Shown: piece after piece, positions 1 to 10,555 of the stretch
Numbering within the stretch: position 1 is the stretch's first letter
Layout: every line of letters starts with the position of its first letter
NCBI GenBank assembly: GCA_027579435.1
Contig: JANBPK010000832.1
Location: 1-64,000 of the forward strand
Direction: 5' to 3'
Length of the DNA stretch: 64,000 bases
Source: Candolleomyces eurysporus
Taxonomy: Eukaryota > Basidiomycota > Agaricomycetes > Agaricales > Psathyrellaceae
The notes under the pieces: generated by a model
What the model saw: the letters and a program-made list of their open reading frames with translations, nothing else
What the model was told of the DNA's origin: nothing
Database searches by the model: none
Made by a program: the position numbers and the translations under genes

Positions 1-1204
1 GGATTGGGGTTGCTCTATCGGTTGGGATTCCGGAGCGGATTTGGGTAGTTCAATCGGTTTGAATGCCGGAACTGGTTTTGGAGCTAGAACTGCTGGTTGT
101 TCTGGGGCTGATTCGGCTTGAGAGGTGTTGCCTGATCCTTCTTCGTCTTCGTTGTCGTCGTCTTCTTCTTCTTCTTCTTGAGTTGGTTCGGTTCGTTCGG
201 GGGATTTAGAGGGTACCTCCTTAATCGGGGTGAGAGAGGGGTTCAAGAGTTTGACAATGAGGTCTTTGTTGGAGTTCGATGTGGGTTCGAAATTGTCGGG
301 GAAGGAATCGGATTGGGTGGATCGAGACGGACAGGGTTGTTCCAGGCAAAAGATCCAATCGTTGTTTCGATTGATATGGGAGTCTTTTGTCGTAGTAGTG
401 TAGAATGCGTGTTCGTCGTGATCGGTACAGAGGTAGGTTGGGGCGTTCTTGTTCCCGGAATAGTTGATGTTCTTTGAATCGCAAAGAATTAGATTCGAAT
501 CGGGTGGAGATTGATTGTTCGGGACGTCTCGATACGGGCAAGGTTGGGTGTTACAGGTTAGGAGGGCTTCTCCAGCGGTGATGCAATCGATTGATCTGGG
601 AAGAGAGAACCAATGCGGAGTTTTTGCACAAGGGGGTAATTGGGGAGTGGACGCTCTGGACTGTTTCGGGGTGGTCTTCTTGGAGGATGACTTCTTTTCC
701 TTTTTCGAGGACGAGGAGGAGATTCGGGAGATCGATTTACTGGATCCGAAAATTTTGTTAAATGGGAAATGTACCTTCTAAACAGAAGGTACGTTGATGG
801 GAAAGCTTGTTCTTCTGTTATGGATCAAGGGAGAAACCTTGATATGGTTACCGAAGGGCGGTTTCGAAGGAAAAGGGTGATGTCGTCTTCGTGATGAAGA
901 ACGGAATAGAGTCGTCCGCGTACGATAGAAAAGTGCCCGTTATGCCGGATGATTAACACACGTCGGGAATTTGACAGGATAATAGATATCCCCCGGTCAG
1001 TGCTAACAAATGGGTGTTGCGGCCAATTGTGTTGATTAAAGTATTGAGCCTGGTTTCTAGGAGACAGGCGGCTGTCTCGTCGAGGAATGCGGAGTGAGAA
1101 AATAATCGAAGTCGTCGTGGTGCCCCTCGGCGGCGAACGGTGATCTTGAGACGGGTTAATCGTGGATTGCTGGTAGGTTGTTTGTGAAGAGTTAATACTA
1201 GCAT
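1..1204 (-). CDS. Unrecognised gene, 3' end off the window (partial)
   Basis: On the minus strand the frame from about 778 down to base 1 is open for some 259 codons without an ATG, so it is an internal or terminal exon. It begins just after a splice-acceptor-like TTCTGTTTAG (about 778-788). Upstream, 1204-953 encodes an ATG-initiated basic exon (MLVLTLHKQPTSNP...), and a third open segment lies near 930-830. The assembled protein would have a basic N-terminus, a Ser/Lys-rich linker (about 650-720), a Cys-containing middle and a strongly acidic stretch (QEEEEEDDDNEDEEGSG, about 130-180) before running off the edge in Pro/Glu-rich sequence. I recognise no family. The open frame and its composition are direct observations; the exon joins are inferred. 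Confidence 0.5.
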
Positions 1205-1334
1205 ATGCTAGCTGGTTACTTGGCTCGAATGGTAGATTCTTGAGAACAAGCTAAAGAAGTACGGTACATCGAGGATAAGTTATATAGTACAGGGCTACAC
1301 AGCCCGTAAATAATAGTTCGAGTCATCATAAGTA

Positions 1335-1430
1335 AGTAGCTGTGCGAGTTCCGAGCGCAGCTACTATGAAACACTTAGATCCGTACATATTCCGAGTCAG
1401 TAGCTGTGCGATATCATTGCGCAGCTACTA
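1335..1430. repeat. Tandem pair of hairpin units
   Basis: Two units 64 bp apart each contain AGTAGCTGTGC, a 9-nt spacer and GCGCAGCTACT, then ATGAAACAC (arms 1335-1345/1355-1365 and 1399-1409/1419-1429). The arms can form a stem with one G-T wobble. The spacers differ, so the arms look preferentially kept. A weaker third version (GCACAGCTATTACT) lies near 1507. GAGTCA recurs between units. Confidence 0.7.
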
Positions 1431-1437
1431 TGAAACA

Positions 1438-2422
1438 CCAAGTCCATCAAATAATAGTAAAAATGAGTCAAAAAGAAAGAAAACGAGTCAGTATACTACA
1501 TAGATTGCACAGCTATTACTAGTATACTATTGTCCGAGTCAGAAGTCGTAACAATCTTCCTCCCACTGTTATGTACCTGGAAGCGGTTGAATCTCGGTAA
1601 TTTTGACTCCCTGAAACGTTAAAAGTCAAACGTTGCGAGCTTAAACTTTGTCTCGGACAGTCTAAGTCGGACATGGGACTTTTTCGAAAATACATCTGTC
1701 CATAAGAACGCAATTGCGAGCGAAACATCTGTAGCACAGCTAGTTTGGAGTATCGTGAAGAATGGCTGGACGGAGTTGCTATCGAGCTTGAGGCCCTGAG
1801 GCTCAAATTTCTAGATTCCCTTCTCTGAGTACAAGCCTTAGAGGAAGGCCAGCTGCGCGCGCATCAAATTATCAAATCGATCTGTGGGGAACCCCGGCTT
1901 TTTTCAGAAGCGTTGAGCGCTGAGAGGCGCTGAGCGGCGGCCATACTCAGCCATATGGGCTCGCTCTTGCGGTTTCCGGAGACCTTGGTTTTGACCTTCG
2001 ACTGCTTGAGTCTATTGAGCAGCTTCGGTCATGGCCAATCTCGAAGCAATTTCTACAATTCCCTCTCCCACCTCCGTCTTCGCAGGCCATTTGTGCTAGA
2101 GCAAACCGACCTCGAAGTGTATCTCACATTGCAGGGTCGGTGGAACGACTTGCAGCCGCAGCAGCTGATGCATATGGACTCCTATGGATTCTGACAAGCG
2201 GAAGCGAATTACTTCTCCCGGAAACATAGAAAACTTTGTTGATTTCCAGCACCATCAACATGCGACGCGAACTAGTCTCGGTCATTAGCACACCAGGAGG
2301 TCCCACGATTCCGTACCGACTAGACTATATGAGCTTCAGGTATGGCAACCGAACGAGTCCCCATCCCTTCCCATCTTTTCTTTCTCACCTCTCAGACCCA
2401 CTAGGGCAATATCACCGTGACC
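1438..2422. other. Intergenic stretch, no gene supported
   Basis: Short open frames occur on both strands (for example 1955-2194 plus and 1519-1806 minus), but none shows a recognisable motif, a signal peptide or spliceable continuation. The last few hundred bases are the upstream region of the GH55 gene. Confidence 0.5.
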
Positions 2423-5400
2423 ATGGCGGTCGCGTCCCACCTTCTTTTGGCTCTCATCTCATACCTCACACTCTTTTCAACACTAATCAATGCTGAAATT
2501 TCAGCCTCTGTCGACGTCACATCCGACGGCGTCGACGTCTCTCTGTCCGTCGGCCTTCCAAAGGGACCTGTCTGCAAGAGACCCCTTGGAAAGCAAGGCC
2601 GAGCTAAACCAAGCGATCCGTTTTGGCTGGAGGCCATAAAACACCAAGGCACCGCGCCGTACAATCCTGACCCGGTTAACTACAAGGTCTTCCGTAACGT
2701 CAAGGTTCGTCTTCAACACACCCTGAATAAACATTTCTAATCGCTGCCTATCTGCGTGTTAGGATTATGGTGCCAAAGGCGATGGTATTCATGATGATAC
2801 CGAGGCCATCAAGTGGGTCATATTTTGGGGGAAAAATCACCCGTTCAGCTGGGCTCACGCATTCTTCCCGCAGTCGAGCCATACAAGAACAAGGCAGATG
2901 TGGAGCGAATTGCCAATCTTCGACGTTAGTCTACCTCTTCTTGTCTTGTATACCCATGAGACTGACCAAATCGTCCAATTCAGACTCTCGCCTGCTGTCA
3001 TCTACTTCCCCGCAGGGTACAGAGATTCTTCGTTCGTTTTATGCCATGCTCATTACTGAGCTTCCTCAACAGAACATACCGTATCAATGCGCCAATCATC
3101 CCGTACTACTACTCCACACTTATTGGCGACCCCAAGAACCCACCAACTCTGCTTGCAGATCCGTCATTCAACGGTTCTGCAGTGATCGGTAGGTCGGACT
3201 CCCATCTACGTGCCTAGCATCTCATCGAAAAGTACCTGTCTTCAGACGCGAATCCCGGGTACTGGATCAACCAGAAGAACTTGTAGGTTGACATTCTTGT
3301 CAGTCTATGACATAAACGAACTGAAGATTTTCGCGCCGATTTCTTTTAGTTTCCGTATCATCAAGAATTTTGTCCTCGATCTTCGACAAATACCAGCTGA
3401 ATGGGAGGCAACTGGAATCCATTGGCAGGTTTCCCAATCAACAGCGTTAAGGAATATCGTTGTTCATATGTCTACCGCACCAAACACGAATCATCGAGGT
3501 GGGCCCGGCTTATTCACCGTACGTGATGCGATGATGCTAATATATTGTCTAGGTATTTTCATGGAAAACGGCAGGTTAGCCCGAATTCGTGAACGCTTTC
3601 TATCAATAGGACTGAGGCTTACGCTTCTCTAGCGGTGGTTACATGGGCGATCTTGTCTTCAATGGTGGCAAATATGGTTTGTTAGTTGGAAATCAACAGT
3701 ACGTGCCTCCGTTTCAACCGTTCTTCTTTAAGTATAAAGCCTTTCCAGATTCACTGTCAGAAACCTCACGATCAACAACGCGCAAACCGGTATTTTTGCC
3801 ATCTGGAACTGGGGTACGGATCCTCATTGTTCATAAACCGGGTTTTGCCTTTACTAATTCCCTTTGACGTTTGGTAGGATGGACTTTCCAAGGCCTGAAC
3901 ATTAGGAACTGCAAGATTGGTATTGAGATCCTCAGCGAGGTAACCTCTACTGCCACTCGTCAATCGAAGTTGAAATTTCTGACTTGACATTGGCATCTGA
4001 CAGTCAATCGGAGCAGAAGCAATTATCGATGCTCGCATCGTTGATACTCCCACCTTCATTCAGTCCACACTACCAAGCAACGGGACCCTCCATGGATCAA
4101 TTGTTCTCAACAACGTGAAGCTCGAGAATGTTCCTGTTGCGGTTGGCGTCGCCAACGGTGATGTCGTGCTTGCAGGTGGCTCCAAGACGATCGCATCTTG
4201 GGGTCAAGGCAACATTTATCGAGGAGAGAATCCCAAGGGCGAGTTTATTCAAAGCAACCTTCCTCACGTTCACAAGGCGTCTAGCCTGCTGGACGTGTCT
4301 GGCCGCGTCGTGGGCCGTCCTCAGCCAACATACGAGACCTTCACAGTCGATGATTTCATTAGCGTGAAGGATTATGGGGCCAAGGGCGATGGCGTGACGG
4401 ACGATACGGAGGCACTGAACAAGATCTTCCACCAGGTGAGCCGCCGAGTCGGAAGCCAGGTTTCTCGCATCAAAGCTAACTCAATTACAGTTCGCCGACT
4501 GCAAGATCTTATACTTCGATGCTGGTCACTATATCGTCACAGACACCGTATTTATCCCTGCAGGAACCAGGATGGTTGGCGAAGCGTGGTCTGTCATCGC
4601 AGGAAAGGGCCCCAAATTCCAGGACCAGAAGAAACCCCGGGTCGTGTTCCAAGTCGGGAAGCCAGGCGACAGAGGTATCGTAGAAATTAGCGATATCGTC
4701 TTCTCAACCGTAGGCTCAGGTAAGCACCCCAAGAACCAAAGGGATCCAAAGGATGTCTAACCCACTGATTTTGCAGCTGCCGGCGCGGTCATCGTTGAAT
4801 GGAACGTCCAAGAGCCAATTGGGGAGAAAGGTGGAGCTGGTATGTGGGACTCGCACATCAGAACCGGAGGAGGTACGTATCGCAAACTACCAATTGCACC
4901 GAGTAAGATTTCTCATGACTTCCCTACCCCCAATAGTCGCTGGCTCTCAGCTGGAAGGCCCACAATGTCCCAGGAGTGGCGAAGGGGGTATCGACAACTG
5001 CTTTGCTGCTTACCTTCATCTCCACATAACCAAGCACGCCTCGGCTTACCTTGAGGTACGTCTGTTCCTCCCGTCCTATGCTGTTTGCTGTCTGTTTAAC
5101 GCAATTTGTTGCTATTTTTACAACTTAGGCTACTTGGGTATGGCTTGCTGACCACAATCTCGATAACGACGGCCTTTCCCAAATCACGGTTTACTCTGGG
5201 CGTGGCATTTTGTCTGAATCTCAAGGGCCCGTGTGGCTCATCGGTACTGGTAAGCTATCATGAATCAGGCGCCCTGTATCCCTAATCACTCACGATGTTA
5301 ACTTCGCGCTGCAGGCTCAGAACACCATGCCATCTACCAGTACCGATTTGTGAACGCAAAAGATCACTTCATGGGTCTCATTCAGACCGAAAGCGTAAGT

Positions 5401-5883
5401 CTCCTCTCATGAACACCCCCAGTGGATTCTTATCCAATGTTCACTTCCGACAGCCATATTACCAACCTTCACCGGCCGCACCAGCTCCTTTCTTCCTTAA
5501 CACGAGTCCAAAATACCCCGACCCCAATCCCTACGACGCTGCCGCCCCTTCAGCATGGGCTCTCTCGGTTGAGAAATCCAGGGAAATCTTCATCTTCGGT
5601 GAGTAGCTTTAAGGACATATCTCGGCTCTTCCTCCTGACGTATATGTCTACTGCAGGTGCTGGGCTCTACAGCTTCTTCCAGTCGTATGCTGGCGAATGC
5701 GCCGGTACGAGAAATTGCCAAGCCCAAATTGCCAACATCGACCGCCGCTCTTCGGTCCATCTCTTCAGCTTGTCGACTGTGGCTTCCGAGAAACAGATCA
5801 GCGTTAACGGGAAAGGGATTGTGGACCAGGCTGATAACATCAATGGCTTTGTCTCGACGGTCACTTACTGGAGCTCCCCGTAG
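2423..5883 (+). CDS. Secreted exo-beta-1,3-glucanase, GH55 family
   Basis: The ATG at 2423 starts a classic signal peptide (MAVASHLLLALISYLTLFST...LINA). After splicing the protein reads as a GH55 twin beta-helix enzyme that releases glucose from beta-1,3-glucan, either in wall turnover or in attack on other fungi. Two homologous modules are visible: KDYGAKGDGIHDDTEAI (from about 2763) and KDYGAKGDGVTDDTEALNKI (about 4366). Other family stretches are SDPFWLEAIKHQGTAPYN, GDLVFNGGKYGLLVGNQQ, MWDSHIRTGG and SEHHAIYQYRFVNAKDHFMG. At least ten short introns interrupt it, and one exon is only 22 nt (3553-3574). The last exon ends with VSTVTYWSSP and TAG at 5881. The family call rests on whole-protein pattern; I did not assign the catalytic acid. 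Confidence 0.9.
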
Positions 5884-6265
5884 ACCTAGACGGCATGTAC
5901 TAGATGTTCCCCAGCTGCCAAGTAAAATATTGTACTCGACTGTATAATTTGTGGTGCAAGCTCTGCGTGTTGTACAAAAGTGAAGGTCTATCAAATACTA
6001 CGTCGGTCGGTTGCGGATCTTGACTTCAGCCCTAATTAGCTCCTCCAACTTCTTCGGCTTCGAGAGAGACCCCAACGTATGTATATGAATCATACGCCAA
6101 TAGGTCGTAAAGCACGGCAAACGACTTCGCCCAGGGCACCAAGGAGTCTGAACGAGGACTACGAGTTGAGTCTGAACGAAGGAAGAAGATGGAAAAAGAA
6201 AGTGAAACGCGGCTCACATGCAAAGCAGATTTAACTACGTGTTTTCGGTGTGGCATATAGAATTA
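5884..6265. other. Convergent intergenic region
   Basis: This is the space between the GH55 stop and the stop of the minus-strand F-box gene. It should hold both 3' UTRs. I see no other feature. Confidence 0.5.
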
Positions 6266-7996
6266 CTATAAGAGCTCCAGCCGGAAGATATCCATGAGCA
6301 CTGACAACTCTTCAGGGGTTCTGTCAACCGAAAGCGTGCGGCAAACAGCTCCCCAATCGTCACCCTCACTCTCCTCGTCGCCCCGACCCCCACAGTACCC
6401 GACAAAGGCGAATAGCAATGCAGGAAAGCTTGCGGATATGTGACGGGTTACGGCTGGAACATTTGCCTTTCCGATGGTAGCGTTTTCGTGGATGGAGAAT
6501 ATCGTCAATTGATCAAGGCGATATAACTTGCTGGGATCATTGAGCGGGGGGACTTCGGGGTCAAGGTCCAGCGAAAGCTTCCGAAGTCTCGGACAGTGGC
6601 GAGCAAATATCTGTATAGCCGCCAGGGTGGGGCCGCGGATTACAGAAGACGGGTCCGTTTCGGAATGCAGACAGAACGTCTCGAGTTGGGGCCACGCAGA
6701 TGCCATCTTTTGAATGAAATCGTCTGTAAGGTCGTAACAGGTCGTATCCTGAAACATGAAGTGCTGCATTCCCGAAATTTGCAGCAGAGGCTCCAAACAC
6801 GTAGGGTAGAGAAATATTTCGGGGCTGCCAGAAACATGGAGGGTTGTCAAAGACCGAAAGTGCTCCGTTGTCAGCAACGACAACGCGCTCTTCATATTGT
6901 ATTCTTCGTCGTCGTCGCCAGTCCAGAGCACGTTCTGATCGAAAGCAAGTGTCCTGAGGGTAGGTGGGCCGTGCAATCGTGGTAATAGTTTGGCGAGGTA
7001 TCCCTCCAGTCCCTGGAAGGCCAGGCTCTCGAGGGCAGGAAATGCGTAGGAACACGGTTCAGGTTTTAATAGCGGCGTCCGTTCGTCCCAAAGGTCTTCA
7101 AGGAGTGATCCAATATTTAGATCCTGCAGCCTTGGGAGACATTCCAGGTCTTTGAAGAACTGGCATCTAGTTGATTCGTCCGCTGGCCACGGAGGTCGTG
7201 AAAAGTCTATGTCGAGCGTCAACTTTCGAAGGTGCTTTAATTGGAGGATGTCGCGAAAGTTGGATGAAGAAGGTGTGGACACGATATATAATTCTTCCAG
7301 TAATGGCGCACGGGTTGGGAGGAGAGCCAGAAGGTTCCACACTGCGGGACGCGGAGGGTCACACTGTTGAAGAGTGTTCCTGGCACGGTCGATGTGCACG
7401 CGATTTAGCGTTTCTGTGAGAAACAAAGTTGCATAATCGCATGCATCTTCGACGGAGAGTGTCTGAAGATAGGGAACGAGGGGACGTGCGGCCCTCAGCT
7501 TGCAAATCTCGACGAGCGCTGAAGAATGGATGGCTGAATGGACTTGCAAAGTTCCACCCTGCCTTGTAGGAAAGTCGATATGCCTGACCATAACGGCGAA
7601 TGTGTCGAAGCGCCGGAAGTCGTCTTCGCGTAACGGACGAGCGAGGACCTTGCGATGATAGTGCCTCAGTCGACATAGACTTTCAAGCCTTTCAGAGCTA
7701 CATACCCATTCCTTCAGAGTTTCGTTGTATTCGAGGTTCGAGATCAATTTGATTAAAGGAAGGAAACCATCGATCGTGGACCAAAGAATAGGTAAAGCAT
7801 TTTGCGATATGGCCCTGCTCGTCAAGGCCATGCGGTACAGCGTTCCCCTCCTCTCCTTGTCGGAAACGAGATCCTCCCGCGAGATTTGATGGGTTGGTCT
7901 TTTCAAAGAGCGACATCCGCGATACACAGAAGGCGTAACGCGAAAGCTTTGCAGTATGAGGTCCAAGAGTTCTGGCGTCTTAAGTACCGCGTCCAT
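6266..7996 (-). CDS. F-box/LRR-like protein, intronless
   Basis: A single uninterrupted frame of 576 codons runs from the ATG at 7996. The frame is open further upstream to 8107, but MDAVLKTPELLDLILQSF is the usual start of Agaricomycete F-box proteins, so I chose that ATG. The N-terminal 100 residues have F-box character (TPELLDLIL ... MALTSRAISQNALPILWSTI). The rest consists of irregular leucine-rich repeats such as LEELYIVSTPSS, LRKLTLDIDF and LRKLSLDLD. F-box proteins recruit substrates to SCF ubiquitin ligases through Skp1, and LRRs usually bind the substrate; no target can be named. It is one of four F-box genes or copies in the window and lies next to a relic of a paralogue at 8249-8500. 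Confidence 0.8.
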   Translation of the reverse strand: MDAVLKTPELLDLILQSFRVTPSVYRGCRSLKRPTHQISREDLVSDKERRGTLYRMALTSRAISQNALPILWSTIDGFLPLIKLISNLEYNETLKEWVCSSERLESLCRLRHYHRKVLARPLREDDFRRFDTFAVMVRHIDFPTRQGGTLQVHSAIHSSALVEICKLRAARPLVPYLQTLSVEDACDYATLFLTETLNRVHIDRARNTLQQCDPPRPAVWNLLALLPTRAPLLEELYIVSTPSSSNFRDILQLKHLRKLTLDIDFSRPPWPADESTRCQFFKDLECLPRLQDLNIGSLLEDLWDERTPLLKPEPCSYAFPALESLAFQGLEGYLAKLLPRLHGPPTLRTLAFDQNVLWTGDDDEEYNMKSALSLLTTEHFRSLTTLHVSGSPEIFLYPTCLEPLLQISGMQHFMFQDTTCYDLTDDFIQKMASAWPQLETFCLHSETDPSSVIRGPTLAAIQIFARHCPRLRKLSLDLDPEVPPLNDPSKLYRLDQLTIFSIHENATIGKANVPAVTRHISASFPALLFAFVGYCGGRGDEESEGDDWGAVCRTLSVDRTPEELSVLMDIFRLELL

Positions 7997-8248
7997 AGTT
8001 ACAAGGGAAAGGGTGGTTAGATAATAGCAGTCGTGCCGCGTCCACATTTGGTCCACATTCGGGAATATCCGAGCGAGGTGGCTAAGGCATTGAAGTATCA
8101 GTCGCACCTTAAGATTCGCCCCCTCCCTATAGGGAAGTCTGAAGACGCAATCACCGAGAGACTTCTCCGAGCAAACGACTGAGCGCGGCTTTTTCTATGT
8201 CGCACGCCAAGGCATCTCATCGTCTGAGCTCGATGTGTTGTAGTCAGA

Positions 8249-8500
8249 AAACGTTCTTGAGCGCCGACAACTCGTCGAGTTTTCTGTCAAGTCAAAGCAT
8301 GTTAAAAGCAGCCTACCAATCCCCTACCATACTGAGCGAAAGCACACAGCAATGCTTGGCGACGACGCGAGCCTGGGCGTGCAAGACATTTTCCATAGCC
8401 TCGGCAATATCCGTGCTGCACCCACAGGAGCCCACAAAACACACGAACGAGGCGAAAGCAGTGATTGTGCTAAGTATCGTATAACCCCCAAAGCCGGCTT
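8249..8500 (-). pseudogene. C-terminal relic of an F-box paralogue
   Basis: On the minus strand, LDRKLDELSALKNVF (about 8250-8294) resembles the C-terminus of the neighbouring F-box protein (VDRTPEELSVLMDIF). Upstream, FASFVCFVGSCGC (about 8430-8465) resembles its PALLFAFVGYCGG. Stops and frame shifts separate the pieces and the rest of the gene is missing. It looks like a decayed tandem duplicate of the gene at 6266-7996. Confidence 0.6.
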
Positions 8501-9027
8501 CGTCGCAACGCCCGCTACTCGGGCCGCCAACACTAGAGCTCGCTCTTAGGAGGTTGACATACTAAGTTGTACCTTGTAATCGGAATGAAGATCTTATCAC
8601 TGCTTTATCTGCTCTTCCCTGCTGTTCCTGAGACTCCCTTCATGCTTTGTAGCTGCGCTCGCTGACGCACGCCTGCGGCGTGCTCGCGCTCGCGCTCGGG
8701 AGATGGGAGCCTGAGGATGNNTGANCACATGGTTTTTTTTTCTCAAGGCGCCTACAAGCACCCACAAGTTGTACCTTGTTTACTCGTCAAAATAAAATCC
8801 GGCCAGGATTCGCGATGCGCGATGTGTGCTGTGAGAAACCTACATACGGTTGCTAACCCACAGCAGGGGCATGCACTCGCACACGAGTGAACGCAAATAG
8901 TCGAGAAAATAACGAATGAGAGGGTAAATATAGCGTGAGAGGTAAATGCCATACACTGACGTCTTTCTTACATAATCTACCAAGGGGGGGGGGTACTAAA
9001 GACCCGCTACTAGAGTAGCGGGCAAAA
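8501..9027. other. Gene-free stretch with ambiguous bases and palindromes
   Basis: No gene is seen. It contains a cluster of n bases near 8720-8724, a GC-rich palindrome (GCACGCC TGC GGCGTGC, 8667-8683), a run of ten G (about 8984-8993) and a 20-bp hairpin (CCCGCTACT AG AGTAGCGGG, 9003-9022) just before the duplicated F-box segment begins. Confidence 0.6.
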
Positions 9028-10075
9028 CTGATCTTTGGTGCGAGTCGGTCCCCAAACGGCTCAGCCATGTCGATATCATGCGCAGGGTCCATATTCGATG
9101 GCAATCCGATGGCTCGCCCCCGCCGCTTNCCCCAATATTTTGTGGCCTTCTGCGAGCGACTCGGCGAATCGCTACACTACCTGACCTTCCTCGATAGCCT
9201 GGAGCTACAGCTAGGACCGGCAAACCGCGTAAGTCCCTTATCAAGCGAGCCTATGCACGCTGTGGAGCGCGTTCTCCAACACCGTCGCTTCCCCTACCTG
9301 CAGTCCTGTTCTATCGGAGCAGACTACACGGAAGGAGGTGCACAGTCACAGTCCTACACTCACGTTTTGGTCGACTTCCTCGATGCCCACCCCGGATTGC
9401 ACTATCTCAAGATACCAGACCACCGCGGGGCACTCAACCTACCGATAGCAACCCTTCAGCAGCTCTCTACCTTTCATGGTCAACCCGACACAGCTGTGTC
9501 GCTGCTTCCGGGGAGATCGATCCAGTATCTCGCCCTTAACGGCTCAGACTCTGACCTCATCCGCGTCCTGCCGGTAATGGCCCAGTGCGCTCCGCTACCC
9601 ATCCTATACCTCGACATATCGTCGATATCTGCTCGCATAGCTCTCTTACGAAGCGTCGGGACCTACCTACCAAGTGTCGAGACTCTTCGAGTCCGGCTGG
9701 CATTACGCCATAACCTGCACTACGCTTTTACCGGCATCGTGAGTACAAACTTATTTNCCCCCCTCCTGGCTATCGAATTTTTACTGAAAACAATATATGG
9801 ACTGATTTTAGAGAATTTTAGTCGGTCTATCGGCAGTATTAACGGCGTTTACCAACCTCGTTCTCATCGACCTCTCTTCAACTGACATAGGAGGGGTAGG
9901 ACGAGCCGATTCTCTGGAAGAAATGGCCCTTTGTCAGGAATGGCATCGTGCTTGCCCGTCCTTGCGCCGAGTCATCTTCCCTTCTGAATCAGAATACGCC
10001 CTCCGTCAAGATGCACGGTCGGCGCAGGCCCAGAAGGACAGACAGCTAAACTCCCTGTCCTTCTCGCCGCCCTGA
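9028..10075 (+). pseudogene. 5'-truncated copy of the F-box gene at 31536-32817
   Basis: From about 9028 the sequence is a close, inverted copy of 31536-32640. The encoded protein matches residue by residue (QYFVAFCERLGESLHYLTFL, ARIALLRSVGTYLPSVETLR) with scattered substitutions and a two-residue difference in a GlnSer repeat. The intron at about 9740-9805 (GTGAGT...TTTTAG) is kept, and the frame continues to a TGA at 10073. The first roughly 85 codons, which carry the F-box, are absent, so it could not bind Skp1 even if expressed. The n at 9129 falls in the frame but does not shift it; the n at 9757 lies in the intron. The intact reading frame suggests recent duplication. Confidence 0.8.
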
Positions 10076-10159
10076 AATCTTTCACGGACCCGCTGTTGAT
10101 CCAGGGTTAAATCGTATGACCGTCGGTGCCGCTGGCGCTGCCTTCCCAGGGCATTTCCA

Positions 10160-10275
10160 TTATGCCTTTCAATGCACGAACGATTATTCCTCCAATAATA
10201 TACATTATGCTAGGGCCTGACTTTTCACAGCAGTATCCTTGAAAGATTCACCCTCTTTCTGGGGGAGTAATCGTT
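10160..10275 (-). repeat. Duplicated junction: RhoGAP exon fragment fused to F-box 3' flank
   Basis: Read on the minus strand, 10275-10213 matches 29570-29632, an F-BAR exon of the RhoGAP gene (shared QKEGESFKDTAVKSQ). 10213-10160 matches 31343-31433, the intergenic tract beyond that gene (CCCTAGCATAATGTATATTA versus CCCTAGCATGATGTATATTA). The 1.7 kb that lies between these two pieces in the parent locus is missing here. Confidence 0.75.
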
Positions 10276-10555
10276 CGATCCATACCCCTTTTTGCATTCC
10301 TCTCATGGGTTTTTCCGCTATCGCATCGTGTTCACTGTACTGTATGATTGCATCTTCTGACTCGGGACCTTGTGCTTGAAAGAGGAAGTTACCGAGCCTT
10401 CGATATCTTCCTCGTGGTACTGGAACGGAAAGCTGACATGTGCTTGTATATTCTGCCATTGTCTCGGGTGGAAGTCCATGGTAAGTACTTAGTTCAGATA
10501 ACAGTGGAGAGGCCGGCTACATCTGAGTCTAGGAATCTATCGCTCCTCATATGGT

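Noticed and set aside
1955..2194. Plus frame MGSLLRFPETLVLTFDCLSL...
   Set aside because: Hydrophobic start but no signal-peptide cleavage region, no continuation and no motif.
8667..8683. GC-rich palindrome GCACGCC TGC GGCGTGC
   Set aside because: A 7-bp stem in a locally GC-rich patch is within chance expectation and has no flanking gene signal.
10205..10459. Minus-strand frame with LLPQKEGESFKDTAVKSQA
   Set aside because: It is a chimera made by the inverted duplication; only 20 codons match the RhoGAP exon and the rest is unrelated flank.
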